A DNA stretch of 64,000 nucleotides from Euglena gracilis (GCA_039621445.1 CP154955.1:54627341-54691340), one strand, 5' to 3'; positions 20,681-31,577 are shown, numbered from the stretch's first letter. The notes: generated from the letters alone by a model not told the origin. Numbers and translations: made by a program.

Positions 20681-20957
20681 GGCAGCTGGATGCTCAATGC
20701 CCCCCCGGTGGGGCATTAAGCATTCACAGGGGGGGTCGGAATTTTGTTTGCGGTATCGATGGAAGAGGGTTTGGGGTTAGGAGTTCGGCCTAACTTTAGG
20801 TTTAACTTTAGATTCGTGTTAGGTGTACAAGTTGGCCTAAAATTAGGTCGAACTCCTAACCCTAACCCTACTCCATCAATAATGCAAAATTTTTGACCCC
20901 CCCCCCTGTGAATGCTTAATGACCCCCGGGGGGAGGGCATTAAGCATCCCAGTTGTC
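20681..20957. mobile_element. hAT-like foldback MITE, word GGATGCTTAATGCC
   Basis: Flanked by an exact 8-bp direct repeat GTTTAAAC (20673-20680, 20958-20965). The whole 277 bp is a near-complete palindrome. Each arm has a terminal word that itself forms a small hairpin (GGATGCTCAATGCC / GGGGCATTAAGC), then a G- or C-run, then a core with GATGGA-RGGGTTTGGGGTTAGG. The core recurs in 35166-35440. No ORF. Confidence 0.85.
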
Positions 20958-21120
20958 GTTTAAACATCCAATTGTGCAGAATAATATTGTTCTGCTCGAC
21001 GCAACAGTGGACAACAGCGCTTTGTGATTACTCATCTCGAAGGTCACCATCAGGCCTTTGCTTAAGGGTTTGCAGTGCCCCCCCCGGGGGGGGGGGGGGG
21101 GACTGCAGCCAGTCCAAAAT

Positions 21121-22099
21121 CAGACCGCCATTTAGTGCGTATCACAACGCATCTGTGATACATTAATTTTATTTTATTTATTTTATTTAATTTCATTTTA
21201 GTGATGCATATGTCATACATTAAAATTTATGGTCATACATATGTGATACATTTAAAAAATCTTGGTGATACATATATGATACACAAATCTTCCTTGGTGA
21301 AACACATAATAAAAGCTGCGAAGCACAAATTTATAAGATAAAAAAAATGTGCAGACAAACATAAGATGGCGCTCACCCGGGCTTGAGGAACTCAGGTTCC
21401 TATGGCTGCTCCAGCCCCACTTCCATGGTGATGACCTGTCTGTCTGCCAAGACAGGTCCCTGCCATCTTTCTTTTTCATTTTTTTGAGGCATTTGAGGCA
21501 CTCCACTTTTTGAAAAACCAGTCGGTCACTTTTTCGGGAAACCAGTCAGTCACTACCCCCCCCGGGGGGGGGGGAGTCGGCCACTCTGGAATCCAAAGGA
21601 AATTTGACCAAAAACATGAAAAAAAGGCCAAAAAATTATCTGGCGCCTTTGGCGCCGGGTCACTTTAGTGGTTTTTTGCCGACCCCCCCCCCCCGGGGGG
21701 GAGGGGGTCCGGGCCAAAAACCAGTCAGTCACTGTGAAAAAACCAGTCACCCACCCCCGGGCCGGGGGATGACTGGTTTTTTAAAGTTTTTTTAAGCACC
21801 ACCCCCGGGGGGGGGGGGGGGGGGCAGTGCTTAAGCAATTGTCTGGTCTGCAGAGAGGCAAGGAAAAGAAGATGAAAAGCGGAACAGAAAGTGGAAAAAT
21901 TTTTGATATAAAAATGTAAAGTTTTCTAAAAAAAAATTGGTGATACATATGTGATACATTAAATTTTTTTCGGTGATACATATGTGATACATTAAAAAAA
22001 AATTTGGTGATATACATGTGATTCACTAAATAAATTTTTAGACTGTGATACCTGTGATACGTAAAAAATTTTTGGACATACATACTAAAAGGAGGTCTG
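21121..22099. mobile_element. Non-autonomous hAT-like element with GTGATACAT words
   Basis: Ends CAGACCGCCATTTAGTGCG and, inverted, CAGACCTCCTTTTAGTATG. Flanks GTCCAAAAT and GTCCAAATT form an imperfect 8-bp duplication. The word GTGATACATATGTGATACAT is repeated near both ends, in the same orientation. A foldback element is nested at 21511-21783, followed by a G-rich hairpin (21800-21830). Confidence 0.65.
21511..21783. repeat. AAACCAGTCAGTCAC word element, nested
   Basis: AAACCAGTCAGTCACT and variants occur four times facing one way on both sides of C/G hairpins, and GATGACTGGTTTTTTAAAG closes the right end in inverted orientation. A GGCGCCTTTGGCGCC hairpin lies at 21642. Confidence 0.65.
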
Positions 22100-22154
22100 G
22101 TCCAAATTCGGCCAGTGGGAATTCTAGTGGACCCCCCAGGCAGGGTTTCCCACT

Positions 22155-22247
22155 GATTCGTACTTGGGGACTCCCTTGCCCATTCGTACTTATTCGTACT
22201 TATTCGTACTTATTCGTACCTATTCGTACTTATTCGTACTTCAAAAA
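22155..22247 (+). repeat. TATTCGTACT array, left
   Basis: Eight or so ATTCGTACTT units of 10 bp. The same array, same orientation, recurs at 22954-23069, on the other side of a hAT transposase remnant. Confidence 0.8.
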
Positions 22248-22520
22248 AGGGCCATGAAGAGCAATAGGTGACCATTTGGTATGCTTCCTTGGGCACATCT
22301 TCAACGTTCTGAAACCGGGAAAAGCAAGGAAAACAGGTCATTCACTTGAGAAACTATCTAAATCACGAACTCATGCTGACGAAATTTGTGGGGAAAAAAA
22401 TCGCGCCGTGAGAAAAAAATACAAAACATTACAGGAAAAACACATTCCTTCTTTGCGACTGATGTTGTCCAGCATGCCATGCACGAACAAATACTCAAGA
22501 TGAAACGAGCGGATCGTTCA

Positions 22521-22765
22521 ATGGTGTGCAAAGCGTTGTTTGCAGTTACCATTGCAAAACATGCCAACGGCTGCTTGCCGAAGGTTAGATGACACGTGTT
22601 GGCGGTTTTTGATATCAATCAGTCCTGCCAAACTGAAAGACCGTTCAGACCAGGGCAATTCAATTTTGTGAGCCACGCTTTCTTCCCGCTCAAGGATTTC
22701 CTTATGCACGCAATGTGTGTGGTATACACTCTGTCCCCTCTTTCACACTGCCATGTACAGATGTG
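22521..22765 (-). pseudogene. hAT transposase C-terminal (dimerisation) fragment
   Basis: Minus-strand frame QSV...HKEILEREESVAHKIEL then PWSERSFSLAGLIDIKNRQ and VSSNLRQAAVGMFCN, ending in a stop near 22521. Known: hAT transposases end with a conserved ERxFSxAGxIxxxxRxxL...N motif. Position, order and the final stop fit. The upstream catalytic part is not recognisable, so this is a remnant or one exon. Confidence 0.6.
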
Positions 22766-22953
22766 CACTTTCGGGTGAGTCCCCTGATGGATGGATGGTC
22801 TAACTTGTTGATGGGCAAACCTAAAAATTATTTTCGGAGGGAAAGGAGGACATGAGGCGTCCTGCAGCGTAAGATATGCATCACATACAGAGAAGTGTGA
22901 GGGGCCCTTCAATTCAGTGCAATAGTGTAGAAAATTGTACCTTTTTCTACTTG

Positions 22954-23069
22954 GCAATTCGTACTTATTCGTAACTGGGGAATTTTTCATTCGTACTTAT
23001 TCGTACTTATTCGTACTTGGCAGATTTCGGCAATTCGTACTTATTCGTACTTATTCGTACTTATTCGTG
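22954..23069 (+). repeat. TATTCGTACT array, right
   Basis: About nine ATTCGTACTT units, interrupted by GGGGAATTTTTC and GGCAGATTTCGGC. Direct orientation relative to the left array. Confidence 0.8.
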
Positions 23070-24577
23070 TCTGTATTCAGTTCTGTGGAATTTTCTGCAT
23101 TTTCCCGTATTTTTCGCCCGTCCTCGCTGAATCTGCATGGCCTCAAAATGCAATTAGTTCTGGCCATTTCTCGAATGGTTCACAATGCACGGGGGGAAAC
23201 ATTTTTTTTTGCATTTTCTTGCATTCAGGCACTTTTTTGATTCTTGCCAAAATTTGCAGGTTTTTGGTTGTGTGAGTGTGTGTGCTTTGGGAATGATTTT
23301 GACTGCAAAAAAAATCCCACATTTTGACATTTTTTTCTCTGAAACCAAACTTTTGGTTTTTGAATTTTTTTGCAAAATAATTCCATATTTTATGAATCAA
23401 CACGTGCCCAAAATTAAAAAAATAATACTCTTTTATTATTTTTTGTAAGAAAATATGTGAATGATGGTCCGAAACAACCACCAACGTTGCATTATGGGAC
23501 AAATCCTGGAGGAGATGAACACTCTTCTGTCCCCTCCAGCAAGGATGTGTTCATTCCTGGTGTCAATTTCCCTCCATTTTCCCCAACTTTTCCGCAACTT
23601 TCCTTCGATTGTTGAAGGAAAGTTCAACAAGGCCTGCGTTATCAATCCCCCACCCCACGAGTAACACTACCCGATTCCCAGGTTCCAATACAAGATTGTT
23701 CCAACATGAGTTGTGCCGAAGTTTGTTTGACGTTGGGTTCGAGTTGGGGTTGGGGAATTGGGTTATGGGCAACTCCCCCCCCCAGGTCGACCAAACAAAA
23801 ATCCAAAGAATAACCCTCCCCCAAACAGTGAAAAAGTTTCCTGAAAATTGCTGAAATTATCAATTTCACACACAAAAAAAGACGGAAATTGTGATATTTT
23901 GGGGCGTTTGAGAACAGAAAATTATGTGAAATATCATTATATATCACTTCATGCATGGCACCAGGCTTCTTTTAAGGAAGGTTGCACCTCCCCCCACAAA
24001 AAGGGGATGTTATGGGCAGGCAGGGGGTCCCCCCAGGGGGGGGGTCGGGTTTAAATTTAGTTCTCTGGGTATTGGCTTTAATTTTAGTTCTTCTCTGGGC
24101 CTTGAAATTCAGACTTACCATCCCACCCTGCCATGTACCATCCCTATCTCGTCTCCATGGTAATCCCAAAGAAAGAAAGCGACTTTGATGTTTGATGTGC
24201 TGGATTCATTTAATGAAAAAAGCAGGAAGGTGTTTATTCCAAGCAGCTCTTGTTGTTGAGGAGTAGCAGTGATGCATTCAAGGAATGAGAGCCACACCGG
24301 CAGGACGGGCCAACGGCCACGTGACAGCACTGGCGGAGACGGGGAACGGCGGAGGCTGTGACGGGCTGGCAGCATGTGTGTGCCGCGAGCCCTGTGCTGG
24401 CCAGCGTTTGAGAAATGACCGAATATTAGAACTTTCAAAAAAAACGCAAAATACTGAAGTACAGAAGTAAGGATAGAACAATAAAAAAAAATAAAAGGCA
24501 ACAAGCATTATGCAGTCTGCGGTACAACAATAAATCCTGATGATAACCTAAATTCCGGAAAAAAGAGGTCCCTTCCT
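23070..24577. other. No clear gene; decayed inverted-repeat core near 23640-23770
   Basis: A/T-rich. Around 23645-23770 CCCGATTCCCAGGTTCC and GGTTGGGGAATTGGG suggest a worn foldback core like those at 20681 and 35166. Minus-strand frames near 24280-24420 are GC-rich but show no splice support. Confidence 0.35.
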
Positions 24578-24892
24578 TTGCCATCGGCAGTAAAACAGGA
24601 CAGCGTGTGCCGTAGTTCGACCCTGGCTTGGCCTTGCCGACCACTCCTCTCGTTCCCTAGCACCCACATGCTTCGCCGCCAGAGCACTGTTGAGGGGACA
24701 AAGAGGGTGCAGGACGTTCATAGGAAGCACATTTGTGTGATGGCCTCCCCTCGGCTTTGGAGGGGGATTTTCGGCAAACTCGCCATGCCACTCCCTTCCC
24801 GCTCAAACCTCTTCCTTTCGGGGTTGGCGGTTTCCTGCATGCCGATATCAACAATTGACTCACTTTTGAAATTCGAAACCTGCATCATTTAA
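24578..24892 (+). CDS. Coding-like ORF, unrecognised
   Basis: 104 codons, protein-like composition: STHMLRRQSTVEGTKRVQDV, then HRKHICVMASPRLWRGIFGK. The reverse strand is also open for 68 codons. No family recognised, no splice borders identified, start uncertain. Confidence 0.3.
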   Translation: MPSAVKQDSVCRSSTLAWPCRPLLSFPSTHMLRRQSTVEGTKRVQDVHRKHICVMASPRLWRGIFGKLAMPLPSRSNLFLSGLAVSCMPISTIDSLLKFETCII

Positions 24893-26571
24893 TGTTTTAG
24901 GGAATTTGCACCTGTGCACCCGTCCAGGGTGCACCCCAAGCCTCCACATTCTGGACACCAGATTGAGGAGGTTGCCTCGGAACCATATTTTTTGGCTCTT
25001 GTATTTGGGGGTGTCGTTGCACCACCAGCGAGGTTCTTTTAGCCACTGAGCTGGTGGGGCGGGGAAGGGGGTGTTGAGAAATAATGTGATGCAAGCCAAT
25101 TTTCCACCCAATTTGCTGCTCAGCAAACAGGGGGTTGTTCAAACCTCTCAAGCTGGCCTGGGGCTCCAACCGGCAAGCAGCCCCCCTAAGGGCGAAATGT
25201 ATTTGGCCAGGTGGAACCAGATGTTTTCCCTTTTAGGAGTATGAAATGGGTCAAAGTCAGGCAAATCCTGGTTAAAAAAAAAATTGCTGCACGGCCCAGT
25301 TTTCAGTCTGAAACTCGGGGGTTTTCCGAGAGTTTTCTTTATTTGGATTCTGAAGATTCAATTTTTTCTGGGTATCGCGAACCCACAAGTGGGAACACCA
25401 TTGGGGGAGTTCATCCAGTTACCTTTATCAAGCCAGCCGAAATCTTCCAGCCTCTGAGGTGAAACACCGATTAAGAGATGCCCTGTCAGCAATGCAAACC
25501 ATTTGTGGCACGCATTCATACCCCCTGTTTAACCTCCATTTATACCCCCTATTATACCCCCCTTTGGGCCAAGCCCCAAGTATATCCTCCCCAGGGGTTT
25601 ACGCCAACAGGGGGTATCTTAGGAGGCTGAATTCGCACTTAAGGGTTTTTCTTTTAGAATTTGCGCATTTGCGCAAATGCGCAAATTCTATGAAATTCCT
25701 GGACTCTGTACCCTAACACACAGGAGACCAGATTATGAGCTGTGACACCCCATTGTTGAGGGGAGTAACTCCGGGTAGTTTGGCACGCATGTTACTTACC
25801 ATGTGACGCGAAGAGGGCAGAGGGTGAGACTTGTGCTGTGGTATGTCAAACAGGAGAGAGGCACACACCCCTTGTTACGACACTTGGAAATGGTGCTGAA
25901 GTGCTGGCTGAACTGACTGGGATACTACCGCCGCCGATAAGAACACACTGAGCCTTATTAGATCACACACTACAGACTACTCAGCCAGCCATCACGCAAC
26001 TGATTTGTGTTTATGGGCGCATTTGCGCAAATAAAAACAATTGTGTTTGTGGGTGCATTTGCGCAAATAAAACGTAAGCCGATGATGATGTTAAAATGAC
26101 GTGTTTATGGGCGCCAATAAGTCCAGAAACAAATTTTTTGGTGTGCGCATTTGCGCAAATGCGCACACCAACGAAGTTATGTTTATTTGTGCAAATGCGC
26201 AAATAAACATGTATTTTTACTTTCCATGTTAAAAGACACCAATGAGGACCATGGCCCTACGAGGTTTTAAAACGTGATGGGCGTGTTAGTGCGTGCGCAA
26301 ATAAACACAATTACATTTGTGCGCGCATTTGTGCAAATGCGCAAATAAACATTTTATACACCGCTTCAAAATAATGTGTTTGAGCGAGCCTTAACAACGC
26401 ACACACACAAAGTTTGTTTGTTTGCGCAAATGCGCAAATAAACAAACATCAGTTGTGCGATACCATCTCCTCCTCCGTGACAGCTGGCGAACGCAATTCC
26501 TCACGCCAACCGTTGATTTGCGCCACGATTACGTGGCGATGAAATTTGTGGTGAGAGGTGGCGTGTAATGT

Positions 26572-26937
26572 TCACTGAACACGGCATCTCACTGGCCAAA
26601 ATTTGCCTGTCTTATGTGTGTACATTTGCACTGCTGTTCCCCGGCTCGAACGGCCTGTTCCTTTGGCGTCATCTGTTTGGCAGTTAAACGTCATGAATTG
26701 ATGACGTGCAAACGACCTGTAACTGTTCGACACCTTTTCTGCAACAGTACTGCGTTGAAAGAAGTCAAAATTTGGAATACCCTGAAATACCCCGGATGTG
26801 TCGGGCCGGAGTCCGCTTTCTGGTTTTTCTCCACCATTTTCCCCTTGAAATACGTAAAACACACCAGATTTTGTGCATAATTCGGGGGGAGTGAGTCCCA
26901 CCGCTTTGATGCCACCAATCCAGTGGTAAAGGTTCAC
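26572..26937 (-). CDS. ORF inside the ATTTGCGC element, possible transposase part
   Basis: 121 codons without stop, protein-like: LYHWIGGIKAVGLTPPELCT and PNFDFFQRSTVAEKVSNSYR. No DDE or other motif recognised. It lies between the two palindrome clusters, where a transposase would be expected. Confidence 0.35.
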   Translation of the reverse strand: MNLYHWIGGIKAVGLTPPELCTKSGVFYVFQGENGGEKPESGLRPDTSGVFQGIPNFDFFQRSTVAEKVSNSYRSFARHQFMTFNCQTDDAKGTGRSSRGTAVQMYTHKTGKFWPVRCRVQ

Positions 26938-26962
26938 CAGTTCCTTGCACCCAAAGTGACGG

Positions 26963-27502
26963 GTGTTTGAGGGCTACCTTTCTCCGGCTGCTGGTTGCCA
27001 TGCACTGGCACCACGTCATACCCCAGCCCAGTCTCATGCCCCGGTTGTGGGTAATAACGTGGCCGCTAAAGCTGGGTGTTGTTGCACCGGGGAGGTGGAT
27101 GCCGGTCTGGTGGGTGCTGAAGCATCAGCAGCTGATGTGGCTGCAGCAGCGGAGCCGAGGCCGCAGGCCAGCGGCAGGGCCCTTGGGATCCTAAAATTGG
27201 TGCCAGTGGACGTACACTGTTACTGGGCAGCTGTGCACCCACCTTCAGGAGATCCGCTGTCTCCACCTTTTGTGGGACCTGTCAATGGTCCAAAAAACGG
27301 CACCATAACACCATGTACCGGAGGAGACGGTGTGGTCATTTTGGTTGAACCCATTCAGAAGCCACTAAGGGTGGTTGTTGGAGTGCCAAATGAAGTCGCT
27401 TTTACTACTCCGTTGGTTGTTTATTTGCGCATTTGCGCGCATCATGTTGTCTGTGGGCGCAAATGCGCAAATAAACCAGATGTAAATTGTGCAGTTTCTT
27501 GA
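26963..27502 (+). CDS. ORF inside the ATTTGCGC element, unrecognised
   Basis: 179 codons: Ala-rich part (AEASAADVAAAAEPRPQASG) then VNGPKNGTITPCTGGDGVVI and EPIQKPLRVVVGVPNEVAFT. The last 30 codons read through a palindrome cluster, so a real protein would end before 27420 or be spliced. Opposite-strand frames are shorter. No known domain seen. Confidence 0.35.
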   Translation: MFEGYLSPAAGCHALAPRHTPAQSHAPVVGNNVAAKAGCCCTGEVDAGLVGAEASAADVAAAAEPRPQASGRALGILKLVPVDVHCYWAAVHPPSGDPLSPPFVGPVNGPKNGTITPCTGGDGVVILVEPIQKPLRVVVGVPNEVAFTTPLVVYLRICAHHVVCGRKCANKPDVNCAVS

Positions 27503-28709
27503 TGCAGTTTATTTGCGCATTTGCGCCCAGAAACAACGTGATGCGCGCAAATGCGCAAATGAACCACATCTGCTGTCGGTGTTTAACAGTTGTGTTTCCG
27601 TCACAGCGTTCTTCTTTGTGTTTATTTGCGCATTTGCGCAAATAAACAGAGAACATGTTTTTTTGCGCATTTGCGCAAATGCGCGCATAAACACAATTTG
27701 TGTTTGTGCGTGTATTTGCGCCCATAAGCGTGCGCGTCGACAAACAGTGTGACAAACCCGCCGACTGGACGGCCCGTTGGTCTGCGCACTCACGGCTCCT
27801 TTGTCACGCTGTTTTTCGACGGCGTCAGTTCATGGGTACTAAAGCCCAATCCTTGAAGGACATGTTTATGTTTATTTGCAGAATTGCGCAAATAAACACA
27901 ATTTTGCCCTTCCAGTGTTGGGCTTCTTCTACTGGGTTCTTTGCCACACAGCTGGTTGTGCGGATCCCGGGTATAAGCCGGGTGAGAGACACCCATCCCC
28001 TTCATTCCCTGCGGACCTGATTTCTTCCCCCCTGCGCTTCCCTTGCGCGTCCCTCCTTCCCGCTTGGTCACACCACACCCACACCCCCTGGCACTTCCTC
28101 CACACGCTTTAACAAATACGCCAAAAACACCACAACAAGGAGTCGCAAGCAAAGCAGTCTGGCAAACATCCAGGACACACACCGCCGGCAGCTCGGGCAC
28201 ACCCGGGGACACAGCCGAAAGAAGCAACAAGGGCAGTAAAGGTCCCATTCCTTTGCCGCTTTTTTGTCATTTTTTCCCTTTTGGCCGGCAAGGTCCCGGG
28301 AGGTTTCGAAATACAAAGTCCATTTTGAGACATCCCCAAAACACCATTTTTTTGCCAAAGTCCCGGGGGTCACACCGCCAAAATCAGAATTTCGCTCATT
28401 TTTTGCACTCTCTTGTCAACGTGTTTTCAAACCCCCCAGGGCCATACAGCCGAATCAAAGAAGAATCAAAAAATTCGGAAATTTGCGCAAGTGCGCAAAT
28501 AAAAATAAAAAAGCTCAAGTGCGAATCCGGCCGCCTAAGGGTATACCTCTCTGGGACAAACCGTGCCCACAAGAACACAAGGAAGCGCCGGCCCTGCACG
28601 GGGGAGGCTTTAAACGTCCTCCGCGAGGACATTCTTGGAACTGGTAAGTGGGGGGACACCTGCGGCGCTGCCGAAGGAGAGCAGCAGCAGCAGCAGCAGC
28701 AAGACAGCC

Positions 28710-28960
28710 GTGGTCGGGATGTCCACCGACGTCGCCGCTGTTGCCTGCGACGACGGAGCATGTGGAGTCCTTTTTGAGGGAGAGGCTTGTGTGCAGCTGC
28801 ATGCTGATTTCCGGCTGGTTCGAGACAATGTCGAACAATATTGGCAAACAACTGGATTGAAACCCAGCGTTTTGATGTCCATTCTTGCCAGAAATAAGTG
28901 GGTCCAGAACGTTCTTTCAGGGTGCAGCAAACAAGAGAGTATGTGGGACCCTGAAGGCGT
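28710..28960 (+). CDS. Possible plus-strand exon downstream of the ATTTGCGC element
   Basis: Frame reads TDVAAVACDDGACGVLFEGE, ACVQLHADFRLVRDNVEQYW and TGLKPSVLMSILARNKWVQN before it enters the CCACACCACGCC minisatellite. A poly-CAG tract (28681-28702) precedes it. A strong donor GTAAGT lies at 28644, closing an upstream frame (28530-28643). Function unknown. Confidence 0.35.
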
Positions 28961-29212
28961 CACACCACGCCACGCCACGCCATGCCACGCCACACCACAC
29001 CACGCCACACCACACCACGCCATGCCACGCCACACCACGCCACGCCACACCACACCACACCACACCACGCCATGCCACGCCACACCACACCACACCACAC
29101 CACGCCACGCCACGCCATGCCACACCACACCACACCACACCACACCACACCACACCACACCACACCACACCACGCCATGCCACGCCACACCATAGCACAC
29201 CGCACTGCACCG
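28961..29212. repeat. CCACACCACGCCA minisatellite
   Basis: About 250 bp made only of the five-base steps CCACA, CCACG and CCATG in varying order. The long TPHHTT- and GVVWCG-type frames across it are artefacts. Confidence 0.9.
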
Positions 29213-31263
29213 TGCTACACCGCACCACACACCGCGACAGAAGGCCACGCCACAGGAGCTGCACTGGCCGGCAGAGGTGGCAGACATGGCGGCAACACCA
29301 GAGGGGTGGCCGCAGAGGGCAGCGTGGCAGTTCTCCCCAGAGAGTTAGCAGGGAAAAAACTCCGTCCCAGCACATTCAATGAAAATTCCACCGGGAAAAA
29401 TGGTCCAAAATTGGCCATATTTTGGCAGAAATGTGTCGATTTCGGGAAAAAAGTGATTCTTTTAACCCATCGTCCATCCACCTAAAATGTCAAAAAATGC
29501 CTCTTTCAACTTTTTTTGATTTTTGACCCCATTCAATCCCCTGATCGGCCGTTGGCCGTCCCTTACAGGTTACCTTTTTAGACCCCCAGGGGGGGGAGGG
29601 GTTCCCCCCCACCCAGCCCAGGCGACCCCCCCCCCCCCCCCCCGGGGATCCCCCAAAATCGAGCCATCTGAGGACATTTCCCAAAAAAATTTCGGCACTT
29701 CGAGCTGAAACCCATACCCGGGCCTCTGGCCCGGGACCCCCCCACGGGGGGTCCAGCCTCCGGGGGGGGGGGGGTCTTCTGACTTTAAAAAAAAGCCTGG
29801 TCTCTTAGGCCCAAGGGGGGTCCTTGGGGGCGGTCCTTGAAGGGAAAAAAAGAAAACTTCCCATCCCTCGTGGACCACCCTGCCTTCCCATCATGGTACA
29901 CAGAAATCTGAGGCATCTGGTGTCACAGGGGGGCTTCGTTTCGGCAAATGCTGCGCCCGTTGTTGACCCATAATTCAATGTTTTTCTGCAAATAATGCAA
30001 ATGGTTCCTCGGTTCTCCTTTGATTCGAAAAACCCCCTTTGTCTGATGGAAGAGTGAAATTAAAACTAGCCATCCCCAACAAAAAAAATATGGCGCCAAC
30101 AAGAACTCATGATGCAAAGAAACCCCAAGGAGGACAAGGACAAAAAAGTCAAAATAAGAGAAAATGCATGGCCCCCGAAATGTCAGGTTTGTTTTTCTGA
30201 CAAACTTTTATAACGCCAAATTCCAGAAACCCTTTAAAAAAAAACAGAAATCCTTGAAAATGCAAGCCTTTTGAACACAAAAAGCACCGAAGGGGTGAAG
30301 GAGGGACACAAAATTCACATCAAATAACAAAGGCAGTTGGTTCAGTTTGTGAAAACCCCATTTTTTTTGTCAAAGATCTTTTTGGGATTTATATAAAGCT
30401 CTTCAAGTTCTTTCCCTTTGGCTTATTTCTAAGGTTCTGGAGAGCTAGCTGCCTCCTCCTGTGCGCACCGCATGGCTCCGCAAACGTTTGCCTTTTTAAG
30501 AGAACTTCAAACATGCAAAGCTGTCCACAGCAGTGCAGACCCACTGACCCCTGGCCAGTGGTGAGAAGGCGGCCGGCCACGCCACAGTCCTGAAGCAGGG
30601 GTCGGTGTGGGGCAAGGAGGGGCAGGGAGTTCTGAAGAGCCCCGGGGGTGCCTCATTTTAACAGCGTCATGGTGAAAAGGAATCGTTTTCGGCCGGCTGG
30701 GCAGAAGATTTTTACCAAAAAAAAATCGATACAAAATGCGATTTTTCATTTTGGGGGCAAATTTATCAAACTTAATAAAGTTTTTCGACAAAATGTTGGA
30801 ATGAAAAGTTTGACCCTCCACCCACGTACCTCTCTGGGGAAAAATATGATGCTGTTTTGGAAAAATTGAAATATGGAATTAAATATGAAAGTATATTGAC
30901 TTCAAAGATGATGAACAACTCCCTGCCTCAGACCAAAGCAGACTCTATGGGTAAAGTTGGGATTTTCCCTTATCTAGCCTCCTTCACGGACCTGAAATGG
31001 GAGGCTGAAATGGGAGGGTGTGGCCTGAATGCAAACTTCACGGGATTATTCAACCAAAATCATCCGAAATGCGCATCACGCATCACATGTTCTTGTCAAA
31101 CCACCTTTACGTGATTGCCATTATGGGGTATTTCACTGAATTCCTGGCGGTTTTGTACTTAAATATGTCGTTTTCCTGTCGCCATGTACGAGGTCTGGGA
31201 AGCCCTTGGAAAAGGACTTGATTTTTTTTGTTTTTCTCCAAAAACAAAAGTTTTTGAAAACAC
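29213..31263. other. No clear gene
   Basis: C- and G-runs around 29590-29770; A/T-rich beyond. A minus-strand GC-rich piece at 30520-30650 has no splice support and is not called. Confidence 0.4.
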
Positions 31264-31510
31264 TTAATATTTTATATTTTATAATATAAAATGTCAAAAC
31301 ATGTATAATATATATATAATATAATATATATACAATATAATATAGAATATATATACAATATAATATATAATATATAATATATAATATATAATAATATATA
31401 TACAATATAATATATAATATATAATATATACAAATAACATATAATATATAATATATACCATGTTATATATAATGCATAATATAATACATGATGTAATATA
31501 ATATGACATA
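31264..31510. repeat. (AATATAT)n low-complexity tract
   Basis: Almost pure A/T with ATATAATATA units; not coding. Confidence 0.9.
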
Positions 31511-31577
31511 TGTTACTTATTAAAAATACATTATATTTGTTTTTGATGTGTTTTGTGCTTCTGGAAGTAAATCTCAC

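Larger units (their letters stand above)
25611..28550. mobile_element. 2.9-kb DNA transposon with ATTTGCGCAAAT subterminal palindromes
   Basis: Left end (GGTATCTTAGGAGGCTGAAT, then TCGCACTTAAG...AGAATTTGCGCATTTGCGC) matches the right end read in reverse (GGTATACCCTTAGGCGGCC, GATTCGCACTTGAGC, GCGCACTTGCGCAAAT). The imperfect terminal repeat is about 65-75 bp. Between them ATTTGCGC/GCGCAAAT palindromes occur in clusters at 25660-26450 and 27418-27900. The middle (26.5-27.4 kb) has open frames on both strands. No target duplication could be settled, because another small C/G element abuts the left end (25515-25618). Confidence 0.65.

Noticed and set aside
20820-20875. Chromosome end or interstitial telomere
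   Set aside because: Only two or three telomere-like units, arranged as an inverted repeat within a MITE with a target duplication.
23982-24188. Small ORFs near 24.0-24.2 kb
   Set aside because: Short, overlapping on both strands, no borders or motifs.
25660-28505. CRISPR-like pattern of a repeated 20-bp palindrome with unique spacers
   Set aside because: Spacing runs from 20 to over 900 bp, the repeat is palindromic and variable, the DNA is eukaryotic, and terminal inverted repeats enclose it. A transposon with subterminal sites explains it better.
28917-29375. Frames of GVVWCGVAWRG type, 80-225 codons
   Set aside because: Shadow of the CCACA/CCACG/CCATG minisatellite.
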